From positions 2,832,501 through 2,896,500 of the forward strand of contig NZ_CP068985.1 of the NCBI RefSeq assembly GCF_019397265.1: a stretch of DNA of 64,000 nucleotides. The letters are read 5' to 3'. The stretch comes from Nonomuraea coxensis DSM 45129. Lineage in GTDB: Bacteria; Actinomycetota; Actinomycetes; Streptosporangiales; Streptosporangiaceae. Each line of letters starts with the position of its first letter. The stretch's first letter is position 1. Shown here one piece after another: positions 62,192 to 64,000 of this stretch. The translations under genes were made by a program, and so were the position numbers. The notes beneath the pieces were generated by a model that was given only the letters and a program-made list of their open reading frames with translations, did not search any database and was not told the origin of the DNA.

Positions 62192-63373
62192 TCAGTGGCC
62201 TTGTCTCTTCAGGACCGGGCGCAGGACCTTCTCGTACGCGTCGGCGTACGTCGCCATGCCGAGGTCGCTCGGGTGCGAGCCGTCCACCAGTTCCTCAGGC
62301 CCGGGGAGCTCGGCGGCCGAGAGGTAGGAGAGACCTCTGACGCCGGAGCGGCGCAGGTTCGTGCAGGCCGTGCGCAGGGCGGCTGCGTTCTGGGCGTTGC
62401 GGGTGCGGCGGAACTCGACGAACTGGCCGTCCCCGTACCGGCGGTCCTCGACGAGCACGATGGGCGTGTCAGGGCGGGCCGCGCGCAGGATGCGGACGAA
62501 GGGTTCGGCGCGTTCCGCGATCTGCTGCGGGTTCATGTTGGGGGAGCTGTCGACCACGTAGACGGACGCGTCGAGCTCGGTGAGCAGCTCGGCGATCTCG
62601 GGCTCCATCCGCGCGTTGCCGGAGAAGCCCAGGTTGACGGTGGGGACGTCGAAGCGGCGGCCCAGGAGCGCGGTGATGGACATGCCGGGCCTGGACGCCA
62701 CGCCGCCCTGCATGATCGAGCTGCCGTAGAAGACGGCGGGCGGGGTGGTGCGCGGTGCGACCCCGAGGAACTTGGCGCCGGCCTGGACGCCGATCTCCAG
62801 CCGCTGCGGGCTGTTGTACAGCGGCAGGTAGGCGGTGTAGAGGCGCTCTCCCGGGTCGACCGCGATGCCCATCTGCTGGTCGACGTTCTGCGCCGCAGGG
62901 TGCGTGTTGGCGAGCCAGGCGTCGTGTCCTGCCGGGGTGCGCGCGTACAGGTCCACGCCGCTGTGGCCGATGGCCGGCATGTGGTACATCGCGACGGTGG
63001 CCAGGCTGAGCCGGTAGCGGGCCCGGAAGATGGTCGAGTCGGTGACGAACCGGGTCAGGAGCCCCGAGGAGTTGCGGCTGCGCACCCAGACCTCGGGGGT
63101 CACGACGCCTTCGGCCTTGGCCGGGAGCCGGTCGTAGGAGGCCGCCGTGTCGGACCAGCCCTTGCCCTCGACGCCCCAGTGCGAGACGTCGTACCAGGCG
63201 ATGTCGCCCTCGATGCTGGGCGTCACCTCGACGAACTCGGTGGGCCACGCGGCGGGCGGGTGCGGGGCGGCGGCGTGCGCCGGCGTCGGTGACAGGCCGG
63301 AGATCGTGAGGGCGGCGCCGCCGGCGCCCGCGAGCCCGAAGAGATGACGTCGATTGACCATGTGGTTGCCCAT
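62192..63373 (-). CDS. Tat-exported SGNH/GDSL-type hydrolase
   Basis: 393 aa from the ATG at 63373, preceded by AAGGGAG. The N-terminus has a twin-arginine signal (NRRHLFGLAGAGGAALTIS) with a cut likely after PAHA. The catalytic part has FYGSSIMQGG (block I Ser), LGFSGNARMEPE (block II Gly/Asn) and DGSHPSDLG (block V Asp-His), and an extra beta-rich N-terminal domain (~40-180). It is likely a secreted esterase or carbohydrate deacetylase. It is not a usual glycopeptide gene, so it probably marks the cluster border. Confidence 0.9.
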   Translation of the reverse strand: MGNHMVNRRHLFGLAGAGGAALTISGLSPTPAHAAAPHPPAAWPTEFVEVTPSIEGDIAWYDVSHWGVEGKGWSDTAASYDRLPAKAEGVVTPEVWVRSRNSSGLLTRFVTDSTIFRARYRLSLATVAMYHMPAIGHSGVDLYARTPAGHDAWLANTHPAAQNVDQQMGIAVDPGERLYTAYLPLYNSPQRLEIGVQAGAKFLGVAPRTTPPAVFYGSSIMQGGVASRPGMSITALLGRRFDVPTVNLGFSGNARMEPEIAELLTELDASVYVVDSSPNMNPQQIAERAEPFVRILRAARPDTPIVLVEDRRYGDGQFVEFRRTRNAQNAAALRTACTNLRRSGVRGLSYLSAAELPGPEELVDGSHPSDLGMATYADAYEKVLRPVLKRQGH

Positions 63374-63588
63374 CGGTGCTCCCTTGTCGGAACGATGCTG
63401 TTCAGGGATGAGGCCGGTCGGGGGACGGCGCGGGCCGGGGCAGGGTGGTCAAGCGTCGGCCCTGATGCGACGATGATCGGACCCGGCCTGACGGTCGCGG
63501 CCGGCCGTGGGACGGAGGAGTGGCGGTGGCGTCATCGCGCCCCGCCCTGGTTCACCGGAAGGTCATGATTCTTCGGTGACTGTATGAG

Positions 63589-63613
63589 TTGGTATACAAG
63601 TCGTCAATACCAA
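63589..63613. promoter_or_regulatory. Inverted repeat, probable GntR operator
   Basis: TTGGTAT (63589-63595) and ATACCAA (63607-63613) form a perfect 7-bp inverted repeat with an 11-nt spacer. It lies 45 bp before the gntR-like start in the 284-bp gap shared with the SGNH hydrolase gene, so it may serve autoregulation and control of both genes. Confidence 0.55.
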
Positions 63614-63657
63614 TCCACGGCCGTGGCGTAAAATGCGGGAGAAGCGCGGGTGCCGCC

Positions 63658-64000
63658 ATGAAGGGGTTGGAGGGGGTGGACGTGAGCGACGCGGACGCTC
63701 GTCGCGGGCGCAAGCACAACATGGTCCGCGAGCGGATCATGAGCCTGCTCGAAGACCTCAACGTGGGAGATCCGATCCCGCCCGAGCGCGTGCTCGAAGA
63801 GGACTGCGGCGTCTCCCGGCTCACGGTGCGGCGCGCCGTCGACGACCTGGTCAGGGACGGTCATCTCATCCGCAGGCAGGGCAGCGGCACCTACGTCGCG
63901 CGGCCCACGATCACCCAGTCGCCGACGGCGTCGTCGTTCTCGATGGGGCTGCGCCGGCGCGGCATCACGCCCTCGACCCGCGTCGTCGGCGTGGAGCGCT
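63658..64000 (+). CDS. GntR/HutC-family transcriptional regulator (partial, N-terminal part)
   Basis: 114 codons are visible from the ATG at 63658, open to the window end. A winged helix-turn-helix of GntR type reads MVRERIMSLLEDLNVGDPIP, PPERVLEEDCGVSRLTVRRA and HLIRRQGSGTYVA, followed by SSFSMGLRRRG at the start of a UTRA-like effector domain (HutC subgroup). It is divergent from the SGNH hydrolase, which it may control. It is likely a sugar-related regulator outside the antibiotic pathway. Confidence 0.9.
   Translation, partial: MKGLEGVDVSDADARRGRKHNMVRERIMSLLEDLNVGDPIPPERVLEEDCGVSRLTVRRAVDDLVRDGHLIRRQGSGTYVARPTITQSPTASSFSMGLRRRGITPSTRVVGVER

Noticed and set aside
1-64000. CRISPR arrays, rRNA and tRNA genes
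   Set aside because: No regularly spaced repeats and no tRNA-like or rRNA segments were noticed on reading; short tRNA genes could not be checked by computation.

Overview
This window is high-GC actinomycete DNA and holds most of a lipoglycopeptide (teicoplanin / A40926-type) antibiotic gene cluster. Gene content and order follow the A40926 (dbv) cluster of Nonomuraea closely, so the host is probably Nonomuraea or a near relative. That assignment rests on family recognition and remembered gene order, not on a search.

Layout. 1-15341 is almost all minus strand: the dihydroxyphenylglycine (Dpg) genes dpgA-dpgB-dpgC (dpgC runs off the left edge) behind a hot-dog thioesterase; a CmlA-type diiron beta-hydroxylase; an N-methyltransferase; a MacB-like ABC permease/ATPase pair; a membrane mannosyltransferase; a PIG-L sugar deacetylase; a VanS-like histidine kinase; and an OafA-type O-acyltransferase. 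15641-54226 is plus strand: an ABC exporter; four NRPS proteins (modules 1-2, 3, 4-6 and 7 with X and TE domains); MbtH; four cross-linking P450s (OxyA, OxyE, OxyB, OxyC); an FAD halogenase; a GtfB-type glycosyltransferase; and a fatty acyltransferase. 54244-56758 is minus strand: VanY carboxypeptidase, an OmpR-type response regulator and prephenate dehydrogenase. A 900-bp IS5-like element (56871-57770) follows. Then come two pathway regulators, StrR-like and LuxR (LAL), on the plus strand. The right edge (62192-64000) looks like flanking chromosome: a Tat-exported SGNH hydrolase and a GntR regulator cut by the window end.

How it works together. Binding-pocket codes read by eye give Hpg-Tyr-Dpg-Hpg-Hpg-Tyr-Dpg, with epimerase domains in modules 2, 4 and 5. 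This is the aglycone of teicoplanin/A40926-type compounds with all seven residues aromatic. The X domain recruits the P450s, four of which implies four cross-links including the 1-3 ring. Tailoring genes predict chlorination, beta-hydroxylation, N-methylation, an N-acylglucosamine (glycosyltransferase, deacetylase, acyltransferase), a mannose and possibly its O-acetylation. The hexose oxidase that makes the aminoglucuronic acid of A40926 is not seen. This is like what I recall of the A50926 (noc) cluster of Nonomuraea coxensis.

Regulation. Three inverted repeats of the GTCCAA-N16/17-TTGGAC type (StrR/Bbr/Dbv4 operators) precede the thioesterase-dpg, ABC-NRPS1-NRPS2 and oxyA units. TTA codons occur in strR (1), luxR (2), the histidine kinase, vanY and an ABC permease, suggesting bldA control. 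A perfect 562-bp duplication links modules 2 and 3. No vanHAX, hmaS, hmo or hpgT is in the window.
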